A stretch of 64,000 nt of DNA from Pedobacter sp. ISL-64 (lineage in GTDB: Bacteria; Bacteroidota; Bacteroidia; Sphingobacteriales; Sphingobacteriaceae), in NCBI RefSeq assembly GCF_018613605.1, contig NZ_JAGGPU010000006.1:726411-790410 (forward strand), written 5' to 3'. Position numbers and translations under genes: made by a program. Shown here one piece after another: positions 27,058 through 36,393 of the stretch; the first letter of the stretch is position 1, and every line of letters starts with the position of its first letter. The notes below the pieces were generated by a model, which saw only the letters and a list, made by a program, of their open reading frames with translations, was not told the origin of the DNA and ran no database searches.

Positions 27058-27609
27058 ATGACGATTAACGTATATACAGAACAGACTCCAAATCCAGCTA
27101 CCATGAAATTCATGGTAAACAAGCTGTTAATAAATGGCAGTGAGGATTTTGCAACTAAAGAGAGCGCAGAACATTCGCCTTTTGCTAAAGAGTTATTTAA
27201 GTTCAACTTTGTTTCTGGCGTTTTTTTCGCCAGCAATTTTGTTACCATTACCAAAACAGATGACGCAGAATGGGCTGATATTGAAGCTATTTTAAAAGAA
27301 TTTGTTAAGGGCGCTGTAGAATCTGAATTAAAAATTAAAGAAGCAACTACCGAAGAAGCTCCTGCTTTTGAGGGTACAGAAACCGAAATTAAAATTCAGC
27401 AGATTCTGCATGATTACGTACGCCCAGCTGTTGAACAGGATGGTGGTGCAATTACATACAAATCATTCGATGAAGGTGTGGTTACAGTAGAATTACGTGG
27501 TTCTTGCAGTGGTTGTCCATCTTCTACCATTACGCTTAAATCTGGTATCCAAAACTTATTGCAGAGAATGGTGCCGGAAGTTACAGAAGTTGTTTCTGAA
27601 GCGCTTTAA
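27058..27609 (+). CDS. Nfu-type iron-sulfur cluster carrier
   Basis: The 183-residue protein has an N-terminal Nfu domain (about 3-90, with QTPNPATMKFMVN) and a C-terminal NifU-like domain (about 108-180). The cluster-binding pair is Cys150 and Cys153 in GSCSGCPSS. Such proteins carry Fe-S clusters from the assembly scaffold to target enzymes. A strong terminator follows. Confidence 0.93.
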   Translation: MTINVYTEQTPNPATMKFMVNKLLINGSEDFATKESAEHSPFAKELFKFNFVSGVFFASNFVTITKTDDAEWADIEAILKEFVKGAVESELKIKEATTEEAPAFEGTETEIKIQQILHDYVRPAVEQDGGAITYKSFDEGVVTVELRGSCSGCPSSTITLKSGIQNLLQRMVPEVTEVVSEAL

Positions 27610-27639
27610 AATTGTGCATTTTTCATAGTACATATAGTG

Positions 27640-27672
27640 AAAAGGTCCCGATGAGAATCGGGACCTTTTTTG
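27640..27672 (+). terminator. Terminator of the Nfu gene
   Basis: Arms AAAGGTCCCGAT and ATCGGGACCTTT form a stem with a short GAGA loop and a T-run, 32 nt after the stop. Confidence 0.9.
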
Positions 27673-27687
27673 TTATGCGCGTTCAGT

Positions 27688-27780
27688 TTCGTCATCTCGA
27701 CTGAAGCACAGCGGAATGGAGAGATCTACAAGTTAATTTTAATATCTACAGATTTCTCCACTACGGTCAAAATGACGATC
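27688..27780. repeat. Dispersed palindromic repeat (inverted orientation)
   Basis: TTCGTCATCTCGACTG at the left and GGTCAAAATGACGATC at the right mark a copy in the opposite orientation to those at 10.8 and 21 kb. It sits between convergent genes. Confidence 0.78.
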
Positions 27781-27795
27781 TACGAAGGTAGCACC

Positions 27796-28584
27796 TTAAA
27801 AATACTGCTTAATCGCAGTTAACATTTCAGCAGTAAGTTTACCATTGGTAGCCAAAATCTCTCTTTTTTCAAAGTAATCATTTCCACCTGAGAAATCGTA
27901 AACCTCTCCTCCAGCCTGCTGCACAATAAAGCATCCGGCTGCAAAATCCCATTGCTGCAGATTGTATTCAAAAAAAGCATCGAAACGTCCACAAGCTGTA
28001 TATACCAAATCTATTGCTGCCGCACCAATTCTACGTACACCGTGGCTTTTCTGCATCATTTCGGTCAATAATTTTAAGTACTGAGGCTGTTTATCAAACT
28101 GATAATATGGAAAACCCGTCGCCAACAAACTTGAACGCAGATCAGGATTTATAGAAACTTTAATTTCTTTCTTATTCATAAAAGCAAGTCCGCCTTTATA
28201 CGAATAGAACATTTCTCCCCTGTTTAATTCGTAAACTACACCAATTACAGGTAATCCATCTTCATAAAGCGCCACACTTATACCGTAAGTTGGAATGCCA
28301 TGGATAAAATTGGTTGTACCATCCAAGGGATCAATTATCCAGGTATGGGTTTTACCTGTACGGTTAATGGTTTTCTCTTCGGTTATGAAACCCGCATCGG
28401 GAATTAATTTTTCGAGATTTTGAACCAGTTTCTGCTCTGCTGTCTTATCAACATAAGAAACCATGTCATTTAATCCTTTGTATTCTATTTTTTGAACATC
28501 GAACTGCATTGCTTCTTTACGGATAAAATTTCCTGTAAGCCTTACAATCGATATTACTTTTGTACACAGTAATTCGTAATTCAT
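27796..28584 (-). CDS. Inositol-monophosphatase family phosphatase
   Basis: The 262-residue protein has the metal-binding IMPase motifs: EEKT (near residue 66), DPLDGTTNFIHG (near 85) and QWDFAAG near 215. These enzymes remove phosphate from inositol phosphates or related sugar phosphates and need Mg2+. In many bacteria the homologue SuhB also acts in transcription. The exact substrate is not fixed by sequence. Confidence 0.92.
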   Translation of the reverse strand: MNYELLCTKVISIVRLTGNFIRKEAMQFDVQKIEYKGLNDMVSYVDKTAEQKLVQNLEKLIPDAGFITEEKTINRTGKTHTWIIDPLDGTTNFIHGIPTYGISVALYEDGLPVIGVVYELNRGEMFYSYKGGLAFMNKKEIKVSINPDLRSSLLATGFPYYQFDKQPQYLKLLTEMMQKSHGVRRIGAAAIDLVYTACGRFDAFFEYNLQQWDFAAGCFIVQQAGGEVYDFSGGNDYFEKREILATNGKLTAEMLTAIKQYF

Positions 28585-28640
28585 AACTATTTAACAGTAA
28601 AACGAGGCGTTTATTGGATGATAAATGAACTTATAGGGCA

Positions 28641-29789
28641 TTAAGCCAGTTGATTCCTGTTCCTTAAAGCATAAGCACTTAATGCGATGCCGCCAACAAC
28701 AAGAAAAGTAGAAATCATTTCTGCCTGGGTAAAAGACAAACCAAAAACATGGTATTTAGAGTTTACACGGATTAATTCTATGCAAAAACGCTCAATACCG
28801 TTCAAGATCATGTAAATACCAAACATTAAACCAGGCGCTTTTATTTTATCTCTGATTCGCCATAAAAAGGCAAAAAGGATTAAACATATAATTACTTCGT
28901 AAATTGGCGTTGGGTAAACACCTTGTGCCAATTCGTTGCAAAACTTCCCGGTACAACCAGGAATTGGAATTCCTTCGCCTACTACATTATTCGGATATTT
29001 GTAAGACCACAGCCAATCTGGAAGCCAGGAAAATGGCTTTGGATTATTATTTACAATGCCCCAGTCGCCATCTCCGGCCAAATGGCAACCAATACGTCCT
29101 ACTGCATAAGCCAGCATCATTCCCGGCCCGCCTACATCAAGCATATGGAGCGGTTTAATACCATTTCTTTTAGCAATAATTAATACAGCCGCACCGCCGC
29201 AAATTAAACCACCATAAAAAGTTAAACCACTAAAAGATAATAACCGTTCGATGGGATGTTGAACAAAATCATCCCAATACTCTAAATTATCGAAGAATTT
29301 AGCTCCTAAAAATCCCCAGATCGCAGCCCAAACAATCAGATTACTCATCGTTTGGTATGGGTGGATGGTTACCTGTGTTTCTTTTGGCTTATCCAGCTTG
29401 TGTTTATTCTTTTCGGTATAATCCCAATAAGCAAACAAACCGGCGAAAAACAGCCCGCCAATTATATTTCCTTTGGTCGACATTAAAATAGCCTGTGCAT
29501 CATTTACAAACAGTTTATAGTTTAACAATGCATAAACCAATTTATAACCAATAACAAAACCGAAAAGGCCATTCATGATCAGCTCTGAGGTGGTAGCAGG
29601 TTTGCCAACCACAATTGTCTTTTTAATTGGGTGGAGTATGCCTAATGCCTCTTTACGCTTAAGCTCTTTGGTAAAAGCCCAGTAACCGGCAACAAAGGCC
29701 AACGCTACAAAAACACCGAAAGTATTAAATGGAAGCGGTAAATTAATGCCGAATAAGTATTCTAAAAAATGTGAAACGGTAGGAAACAT
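28641..29789 (-). CDS. lgt: Prolipoprotein diacylglyceryl transferase
   Basis: The 382-residue integral membrane enzyme transfers diacylglycerol to the lipobox cysteine of prolipoproteins, the first step in lipoprotein maturation. The Lgt signature GRIGCHLAGDGDWG (near residue 232) is present. Several membrane helices flank it. It is about 100 residues longer than the E. coli enzyme because of an N-terminal insert (about 45-150). The many lipoproteins in this window depend on this activity. Confidence 0.92.
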   Translation of the reverse strand: MFPTVSHFLEYLFGINLPLPFNTFGVFVALAFVAGYWAFTKELKRKEALGILHPIKKTIVVGKPATTSELIMNGLFGFVIGYKLVYALLNYKLFVNDAQAILMSTKGNIIGGLFFAGLFAYWDYTEKNKHKLDKPKETQVTIHPYQTMSNLIVWAAIWGFLGAKFFDNLEYWDDFVQHPIERLLSFSGLTFYGGLICGGAAVLIIAKRNGIKPLHMLDVGGPGMMLAYAVGRIGCHLAGDGDWGIVNNNPKPFSWLPDWLWSYKYPNNVVGEGIPIPGCTGKFCNELAQGVYPTPIYEVIICLILFAFLWRIRDKIKAPGLMFGIYMILNGIERFCIELIRVNSKYHVFGLSFTQAEMISTFLVVGGIALSAYALRNRNQLA

Positions 29790-30179
29790 ACAAATAATTT
29801 GTTGCGAAGATAGGAAAGAAAGACCAAAGCTGAAAGATTAAAGCGGAAAGCTTAAAGACTAAAGGAGAAAGACCAAAGCGCTTAGTTAAAAGGCCGAAAA
29901 AGCGTGTAAAAATCTTTTTTTTGGAAAAGAGTGGTTCTTTATTTCATCGGTTAGTACAGTCCTGCTCTGCGCTTTACTTCGTGTTCGCTCCAATCCAGGT
30001 TTATTTAACTAATTACGGTAGTTCCCAGGGGGTATTTTGATCAAGAGATATCAATTCCATCATCCATCTTATAATTTTCCATATTTAAGGTCCTTCGACT
30101 ACGCTCAGGATGACTAATCGAGGGAATGTGAAAATATAAATTTTGACTCAAGACTTCCGTCCAATGACTCGGGACTAAA
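29790..30179. other. Gap with AAAG-rich repeats and a partial palindromic repeat
   Basis: GAAAGACCAAAGC occurs twice between about 29819 and 29881 in a degenerate AAAG-rich stretch. A partial dispersed repeat, CCTTCGACTACGCTCAGGATG, is at 30092-30112. I see no gene here. Confidence 0.6.
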
Positions 30180-31502
30180 CTAATGATGTGTGTGAATAGT
30201 TTCCAGTTCAGCTACTTCTACTTCTCCATCGGCAGTAATTTCTAAAAGCTTAACCGCTTTTAATTCATTTACCATAACCGGATCGTATTTGGCACGTACT
30301 TTTACATAGTTTTTGGTGAAACCATGCATGTAACCCGATTTCTGATCTGCCTCGAAAAGCACTTCGGCTTCAGCACCAATTTGAGATTCGTAGAAAGCCC
30401 TACGTTTTTTATCAGATAAAATATGGAGCATTTTACTGCGCTCATTACGCTCGCTGCCCTGCACAACACCTTTCATTTCGGCTGCAGCTGTTAATTCGCG
30501 CTCAGAGTAAGTAAATACGTGTAGATAAGAAATATCAAGCTGATTTAAAAATTGATAGGTATCCAAGAAATCTTCTTTCGTTTCACCAGGAAAACCAACA
30601 ATCACATCAACACCAATACAACAATGAGGCATTACTTCCTTAATTTTGGCAACACGTTCTACATACAAATCGCTACGGTAACGACGGCGCATTAAACCTA
30701 AAATTTTATCAGAACCCGATTGTAAGGGAATATGAAAATGTGGAACAAACCTTTTCGAAGTGGATACAAACTGAATGATCTCATTGCTCAAAAGATTTGG
30801 CTCAATAGATGAAATACGGATTCTTTCAATTCCTTCTACCTCATCTAAAGCTTTAACAAGGTCAAAAAACTTATCTTCACGCTGACCGTTTCTAATTCCG
30901 AAATCGCCAAGATTTACACCAGTTAAAACAATTTCTTTAACACCGCTATCTGCAATCATTTTTGCGCGATTCACCACATTTTCAATGGTATCGCTACGAC
31001 TTGCACCGCGTGCTAAAGGAATGGTACAATATGTACAAGGATAATCGCAGCCATCCTGTACTTTCAAAAAAGTACGTGTCCTATCGCCAATCGAATAAGA
31101 GGCAATAAAATTATGGTTTACTTTCTCTATATTTTGCTGATGAATAAGGGTTTTCGGTTGCTTGGTTAAATCGGTAATATATTCCACTATCCTGAATTTT
31201 TCTGCAGCGCCTAAAACCATATCAACACCTTCTATTTCGGCAATTTCCTGTGGTTTTAACTGCGCATAGCAACCTACAATAGTTACAAAAGCATTAGGAG
31301 AATATTTTAAAGCTTCTTTAACAACTTTACGGCATTTTTTATCGGCATGCTCCGTAACAGAGCAGGTGTTAATCACATAAACATCGGCCTGATCCTGAAA
31401 CTCTACTACAGCATAACCCGCATCGGTAAATAACCGACCAATAGTTGATGTTTCAGAGAAATTTAGTTTACAACCTAATGTATAAAATGCGACCTTTTTC
31501 AT
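30180..31502 (-). CDS. mtaB: tRNA t6A37 methylthiotransferase MtaB
   Basis: The protein has 440 residues from the ATG at 31502, where the family start MKKVAFYTLGCKLN appears. An N-terminal UPF0004 domain has three conserved cysteines. The radical-SAM CxxxCxxC motif is in the segment CDYPCTYC (near residue 148), and a TRAM domain closes the protein. It adds a methylthio group to t6A at position 37 of tRNAs reading ANN codons. The longer open frame upstream is not family-like. Confidence 0.93.
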   Translation of the reverse strand: MKKVAFYTLGCKLNFSETSTIGRLFTDAGYAVVEFQDQADVYVINTCSVTEHADKKCRKVVKEALKYSPNAFVTIVGCYAQLKPQEIAEIEGVDMVLGAAEKFRIVEYITDLTKQPKTLIHQQNIEKVNHNFIASYSIGDRTRTFLKVQDGCDYPCTYCTIPLARGASRSDTIENVVNRAKMIADSGVKEIVLTGVNLGDFGIRNGQREDKFFDLVKALDEVEGIERIRISSIEPNLLSNEIIQFVSTSKRFVPHFHIPLQSGSDKILGLMRRRYRSDLYVERVAKIKEVMPHCCIGVDVIVGFPGETKEDFLDTYQFLNQLDISYLHVFTYSERELTAAAEMKGVVQGSERNERSKMLHILSDKKRRAFYESQIGAEAEVLFEADQKSGYMHGFTKNYVKVRAKYDPVMVNELKAVKLLEITADGEVEVAELETIHTHH

Positions 31503-31670
31503 TGAGGCTGCAAATATAAGAAATTTGTTCGGAGTTGGGAGCTTGCAGCAGCTATAGCACACAAATTACAGTGTATTAACAAAAGATTAGTTTGGGGTTC
31601 AGTGTTTAGAGTTTGGAAAATTTTATGAAATAGATTAATTTACTCAATACCCACAACTCAACACTCCTAA

Positions 31671-32240
31671 CTAATCTTCCTGCCACCGATAACTTTCCTG
31701 CTCGAAACCTGCCAGGTCTAACACCCGGCTAATTACAGTGCCGGCAACTTCTTCTATTGTTTGAGGCAAACTGTAAAAAGACGGATTGGCCGGACAGATG
31801 ATTCCACCCGCTTCGGTTACGGTTTTCATATTGTTGATGTGGATTAAACTGAACGGGGTATCTCTTACTACAGCTATTAATTTCCTGCGTTCTTTTAACA
31901 CAACGTCTGCTGCCCTTGAAATCAAATCGTTCGATATTCCATGTGCTACCCTACCCAAAGTTCCCATAGAACAAGGAATAATAATCATGGTATCGTATTT
32001 TGCCGACCCTGAGGCAAAAGGAGCATTAAAATCGTTTTTGTTATAAAAGGTAAAGTCTTTAAAATGGTTATAATCCTGATTCCCCAGTTCGAATTGCCAA
32101 ACCGCTTTTGCATTATCGCTCATCACTACACCAACTGCCTCAACCTGATCTTTTAATGTTAATAACCGGTCAAATAAAACCTTTGCATAAATAGATCCGC
32201 TGGCACCTGTAACCGCAACAATCACTTTCTTTTTCATCAT
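31671..32240 (-). CDS. ubiX: Flavin prenyltransferase UbiX
   Basis: The 189-residue protein makes prenylated FMN, the cofactor of UbiD-type decarboxylases. The flavoprotein start VIVAVTGASGSIYAKVL and the MIIIPCSMGTLGRVAHGISNDLISRAADVVLKE region (quoted in part) are family-typical. Its likely client UbiD is encoded 24 kb away in this window, not next to it. Confidence 0.93.
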   Translation of the reverse strand: MMKKKVIVAVTGASGSIYAKVLFDRLLTLKDQVEAVGVVMSDNAKAVWQFELGNQDYNHFKDFTFYNKNDFNAPFASGSAKYDTMIIIPCSMGTLGRVAHGISNDLISRAADVVLKERRKLIAVVRDTPFSLIHINNMKTVTEAGGIICPANPSFYSLPQTIEEVAGTVISRVLDLAGFEQESYRWQED

Positions 32241-32272
32241 AACACAAAAATAGTTTTTCTAAATCCATTAAA

Positions 32273-32342
32273 ACAAAAAAGGGCCAGAACATTGTTCTGA
32301 CCCTACATCTACCTATGAAAAACATACCCTCGAAAGGGTAAG
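32273..32342 (-). ncRNA. Candidate short structured RNA or orphan terminator
   Basis: On the minus strand a perfect 6-bp hairpin with a TTCG loop (32340-32325) is followed by a GGGTCAGAAC/GTTCTGGCCC hairpin (32304-32280) and a T-run (32279-32274). The second hairpin is a normal rho-independent terminator, but no gene lies upstream of it. It may end a small RNA. The rest of the gap to 32937 is AT-rich with no clear gene. Confidence 0.35.
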
Positions 32343-32885
32343 AACAAATATATATAAATTTTTAAAAAAATTTAAGCAAGAAATGTTAAATCGCTTAAAT
32401 CAAACATTTAATTTAAAAACAAAGCACAAAGCGCTGATTACCAGACAAATAATTTTAAAGAAAAAACACATAAAAGCTTTTTTCCTACTTAAAAAGACAT
32501 CATTTTCAACAAATTATCGTTTAAGATTGTCTTAGAAATCAGTCATAAACACCAAGTAAGGTCCTACTTTATAATTAGGCTACTGATTTTTACACTTTTG
32601 ACTTTACAATTTTTTCATATTGATATAACATAAAATCAATTCGATTGCATAAAAACATTCTGGCGATTTTACAAATATAATCTCGAATGAATGCTCTTTC
32701 GTAACTGAAGAGCAAACGAAATATTATATACCATTTTTATACTCCCTTATATGTATGAATGTTTAACGATAACAGACCAGGGACTAAATACTGAACCACA
32801 ACAACTTACAATCAGACAGAAAAACATCACACTTACTATTTATACCGTTCTGTATGATAAATATTATATCATCCTTACAAATCGG

Positions 32886-32916
32886 TTGGTGATTAGCTGC
32901 TTAACGATTATATTTG
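32886..32916 (+). promoter_or_regulatory. Bacteroidota-type promoter of the PAS histidine kinase
   Basis: TTG (32886-32888), a 20-nt spacer and TATATTTG (32909-32916) match the consensus. The upstream alternative TTG start codon of the kinase lies inside this element, which favours the ATG at 32938. Confidence 0.65.
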
Positions 32917-32937
32917 AAAAAGTGTCAACTTAAATTT

Positions 32938-34791
32938 ATGATAGATTTAGCCTCTCCATTCTTAAAAGCACTGTTAAAACATTCGAAGAACCCCATAATT
33001 ATTTTTAAGGTAAAACCGATATTGGTGGTGGTAGAACATAACGATGCTTACCAAGCTTTAATTGGGCGGATTGGAGGAAAATTAAAATTCTATGATATTA
33101 ACATTATCCCAAACCTCCTGTCTGCTACTGAAAAGGTACTTCTGATTAAAACAGTTCAGAAAGTAAGTGAGCTTAAAGCAAAAGCTACGATGGTTATTCA
33201 TCCCATTTATTCTAACTCGCCAAATGTAAAATGGGAATTGGAATTCTCGCCGGTATTACAAAACGACCGCCCGGTTGAATATATCATCTGTTCATTAAAA
33301 GAAATTCCGTTAGATGAAAATGACCTTGAGCATATTTTATTTGAACTTTCAGAAAGTGAAGCACGTTTTAGAGGATTTTTTGAGCAGGCTCCTCTGGGCA
33401 TGTGCGTATTAAAAGGTCCGGAGCTTATTACAGAATATGCAAACGATAATATATTAAAACTTTGGGGCAAGACAAGGAAAGAAGTAATCGGGATTCCACA
33501 AGAAAAGGCACGACCAGAGCTCGAAAAACAACAAGCACTTGTAGCGCATGTAAAAGATATTTTTAAAAACGGCCAACCCTTAACAATCAATGAATTAAAA
33601 ATCTCGACACCTATTTCAGACGGTTATTTCATCGCTTTTTATGAGCCGTTAAAAAATGATAAAAATGAAGTAAGCAGAATTTTAGTGATTATTAAAGATA
33701 TTACGGAGCAGGTAAATTTCAAAAAAGAACTACTTAAAGCTAAAGACATTTTAAAAATAGCCATGGATGCATCAGAAATGGGTTCATGGAATATCGATCT
33801 GGAAAGCAAACAGATACTTTTATCGGAAAGGGCACAACAAATTTACGAACTGGAAAATAACAGGTTGGGTATAGAAGAAGCCAAATCATTGATATCTATG
33901 GAAGACATCGGGCACCTTACCAGTGGCATCAGACGTGCATTACACCATCGAAATGCTTTTAACATCGAATATCAGATTAACTTGAGTGGCATAAGCGCTA
34001 AAAGCAAATGGTTAAGAACAGCAGGAAAAGCCTATTATAACGAACAAGGAAAAGCCGTTTATATTGCCGGAGCTGTTTTGGATATTACAGAACATAAACA
34101 GGACGAAATTAGAAAAAACGACTTTATCGGTATGGTAAGTCACGAACTTAAAACTCCACTAACATCGTTAAGTGCTTATGTACAACTTTTACAGCATAAA
34201 TTTAAAGAAACGGATAACGACTTCACCATTCAGATACTTGACAAGGTAAATGTTCAGTTAAAAAGAATGTCGTTAATGATCGACGGCTTTTTAAATGTAT
34301 CCTTATTAGAAGCTGGCAAAATTTTATTGAACAAAACAAATTTTGATTTAGTTCATTTGATTAAAACCATAGCTGAAGAAAATAGAATTGTTTTACCCAG
34401 TCATTTCATCCAGGTGATTGGTACGGAAGAAATGATTGTAAATGCCGATATGGAGAAAATCGGCAATGTGATCACTAACCTGATTGGAAATGCAGCGAAA
34501 TACTCAAAAAAGAACTCTTTAATTGCAATAAAGTGCGAAACACAAAAGGATTATGTAGTTGTTAGTGTGGAAGATGAAGGTATAGGCATTAGGGAAAATG
34601 ATATACCCAAACTTTTCGACCGTTTTTACCGCGTAGAGAGCCCCGACACTAAAACAATTGCAGGATTTGGAGTTGGCCTGTATATTTGTGCCGAAGTAAT
34701 TGAAAGACATCATGGAAAAATTTGGGCAGAAAGCAAATTGGGTAAAGGTTCTACATTTTATTTCAGCTTACCCGCTACAAATGACCTATAA
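32938..34791 (+). CDS. Cytosolic PAS-domain sensor histidine kinase
   Basis: The protein has 617 residues from the ATG at 32938. There are no membrane helices. An N-terminal PAS-like region (about 1-120) and two further PAS domains (about 145-265 and 270-385) precede the kinase. The dimerisation domain has phosphoacceptor His402 in MVSHELKTPL. The ATP domain has the N box (NLIGNAAKYSK), G1 (DEGIGI) and G2 (GFGVGLYI). No receiver domain or adjacent response regulator is present, so it is an orphan kinase. It probably senses a cytosolic signal such as redox or a ligand. Confidence 0.92.
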   Translation: MIDLASPFLKALLKHSKNPIIIFKVKPILVVVEHNDAYQALIGRIGGKLKFYDINIIPNLLSATEKVLLIKTVQKVSELKAKATMVIHPIYSNSPNVKWELEFSPVLQNDRPVEYIICSLKEIPLDENDLEHILFELSESEARFRGFFEQAPLGMCVLKGPELITEYANDNILKLWGKTRKEVIGIPQEKARPELEKQQALVAHVKDIFKNGQPLTINELKISTPISDGYFIAFYEPLKNDKNEVSRILVIIKDITEQVNFKKELLKAKDILKIAMDASEMGSWNIDLESKQILLSERAQQIYELENNRLGIEEAKSLISMEDIGHLTSGIRRALHHRNAFNIEYQINLSGISAKSKWLRTAGKAYYNEQGKAVYIAGAVLDITEHKQDEIRKNDFIGMVSHELKTPLTSLSAYVQLLQHKFKETDNDFTIQILDKVNVQLKRMSLMIDGFLNVSLLEAGKILLNKTNFDLVHLIKTIAEENRIVLPSHFIQVIGTEEMIVNADMEKIGNVITNLIGNAAKYSKKNSLIAIKCETQKDYVVVSVEDEGIGIRENDIPKLFDRFYRVESPDTKTIAGFGVGLYICAEVIERHHGKIWAESKLGKGSTFYFSLPATNDL

Positions 34792-34827
34792 TAATGTTTA
34801 ACATTAATTTGCTTTGGGCAAGTGAAA

Positions 34828-35043
34828 CTAACCTCTTATTTCTTCCATTTCTAATTTAACATTAACCGCTACCAAACCACGTTTGTGTAATTCTATTTCA
34901 AAAATTATTTTCGAATTTATATTAATTTGATCAGATATATTATCTAATTGAAAGTGAATATCCTGGCCATTTTCGTCAATAATGATTCCGTGTCCATATT
35001 CAAAGTCAATTTGAGTAACGTCTCCCTTCCTCCTATCGCCCAT
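34828..35043 (-). CDS. Divergent cold-shock-like domain protein
   Basis: The 71-residue protein aligns in pattern with cold-shock domains: an opening GDVTQIDFEYGHGIII where CspA has GxVKWFNxxKGFGFI, then DIHFQLDNI in place of the RNP2 strand. The aromatic residues that stack on nucleic acid are mostly replaced, so RNA binding may be weak or altered. The ATG at 35043 gives a family-like start. It converges on the histidine kinase gene. Confidence 0.65.
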   Translation of the reverse strand: MGDRRKGDVTQIDFEYGHGIIIDENGQDIHFQLDNISDQININSKIIFEIELHKRGLVAVNVKLEMEEIRG

Positions 35044-35334
35044 TACAGAATATTTTTTATAAATAACAGACAATTATAGTCATTTTACGTATAATTAAAA
35101 ATACATAAAATTATTTTTCTGCACAATTATTAATATTTCATATACCTTTTATGATTACTAAAACGAATTAATAGAACAGAATGAACGATTTTGACTTTAT
35201 TTTAATTATGATTGAAATGTTATTTTTTCTTTCAAACAGCTGGTTTACAAATTGTTATTACAAATAAAAAAAACTATTTTTATTGAACCAAATCGAGCTT
35301 GTGCGTGTTATTAACTGAATTAATCATACCAATC

Positions 35335-35535
35335 ATGAAAAATCTCATCCAAACCCCGAGCATTAAAGAAGAAATCATCTTATTATCCGAAGAAACGGAT
35401 CGAAATTATTGGGCTAAGCGTTTAGGCGTGAGTTCTGAAGTTTTGAAATCTGCGGTTAGGGCAACAAGAAGCATTATGTTAAATCAAATTACAACTTATT
35501 TAAACCAGCAAAAGAAAAAAATCAGCATTTCCTGA
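35335..35535 (+). CDS. Small DUF3606-like protein
   Basis: The protein has 66 residues from the ATG at 35335 (the longer frame has an out-of-family N-terminus). The stretch YWAKRLGVSSEVLKSAVRA resembles the helix-turn-helix-like core of DUF3606 proteins. Their function is unknown. It stands alone, with an AT-rich upstream region. Confidence 0.65.
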   Translation: MKNLIQTPSIKEEIILLSEETDRNYWAKRLGVSSEVLKSAVRATRSIMLNQITTYLNQQKKKISIS

Positions 35536-36072
35536 TTGTTAAATCGGTATAATTATCTGATTAGAAAATTATAGTTCATTTAGTGTATTAACGGCGACAA
35601 GTACTTCTTTGCATTTAAATGAGATGGTTTTAAATCTTTTCATGAATGCAATGGCTCTTTATATATAATATAAAGAATTACGAAATGGCAACTACAATAA
35701 AAACAGCAAGCGCTACTAAAAGGCTTACATTCTCTGTAGTCATAAAATTTATTTCAATCGAACTTATTGCGTTGTCCAAAGGACTCCTACGGAGAGCTTG
35801 TCCAAACGTTTAAGAATGCCTTCGGCAGGCTACCATTGACAGATTCAAAAGAAAGGTCGTCATTACGAGGAGGAACCACGAAGCAACCTTTCACGCTAGT
35901 AATCCTTTCCGTAAAGATTGCTTCGTCGGCTGAAAAAGCCTTCTCGCAATGACGATAATCTGAGGAGATTTAATCTCTAAAATTCTCCCGTCACTAATAT
36001 TGATTTTTATACAATAAATAACCCTCAGGATGACAAATCGATACTAATGATACAGCTTCTTCTATTTTACGA
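35536..36072. repeat. Repeat-rich gap with a possible truncated small frame
   Basis: An ATG at 35685 opens a 43-codon frame whose last third lies in repeat DNA (from about 35770), so it may be a truncated gene remnant. A repeat element spans about 35770-35955. It contains CCAAAGGACTCCTACGGAG, like the internal hairpin of the copies at 10.8 and 21 kb, and paired ends GTCGTCATTACGAG and CTCGCAATGACGA. A short partial copy (CCTCAGGATGAC) follows at 36022. Confidence 0.6.
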
Positions 36073-36393
36073 TTAATACTTTAATCTTCCTGTACAATAA
36101 GCCAGTAGATTAACAGATTCTTTTGAAATTTTCTTGGGATTAAGGTTATCCTTGATGTTGGTAACTGCGGTTCCAAGCTTCTCTTGCAACAGATCGAGTA
36201 TTCCAATTATATTTTCTGGTACTATGGTTAAGGATAATAAGGGATAATATTTATTCTCCAGGTCCTTTTTCTGATTATTTGTCGCCAAATCTAAAGTCCA
36301 TTCTTCAGTTGCAGAAAAACCATATTCGTGCCTTGTATTATTAAGTTCGTACAAAAAAACTTTTGCCTGAACTTTCGGATCGTTACTTGCCAT
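36073..36393 (-). CDS. Hypothetical protein, 106 residues
   Basis: The frame has 106 residues from the ATG at 36393. It has no signal peptide, membrane helix or motif I recognise. It is a mixed charged soluble sequence with FLYELNNTRHEYGFSATEEW near the start. The gene overlaps the preceding 43-residue frame by 11 nt, so they appear to be translationally coupled. No function can be given. Confidence 0.6.
   Translation of the reverse strand: MASNDPKVQAKVFLYELNNTRHEYGFSATEEWTLDLATNNQKKDLENKYYPLLSLTIVPENIIGILDLLQEKLGTAVTNIKDNLNPKKISKESVNLLAYCTGRLKY

Noticed and set aside
29819..29900. AAAG-rich short repeats after lgt as a possible regulatory array
   Set aside because: Units are degenerate and purine-rich without a constant period; low-complexity DNA is the simpler reading.
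32751..32933. 60-codon plus-strand frame before the histidine kinase
   Set aside because: It lies in AT-rich DNA, has no family features, and overlaps the kinase promoter at 32886-32916.
35767..35952. 61-codon plus-strand frame at 35.8 kb
   Set aside because: It lies entirely in a dispersed repeat element.
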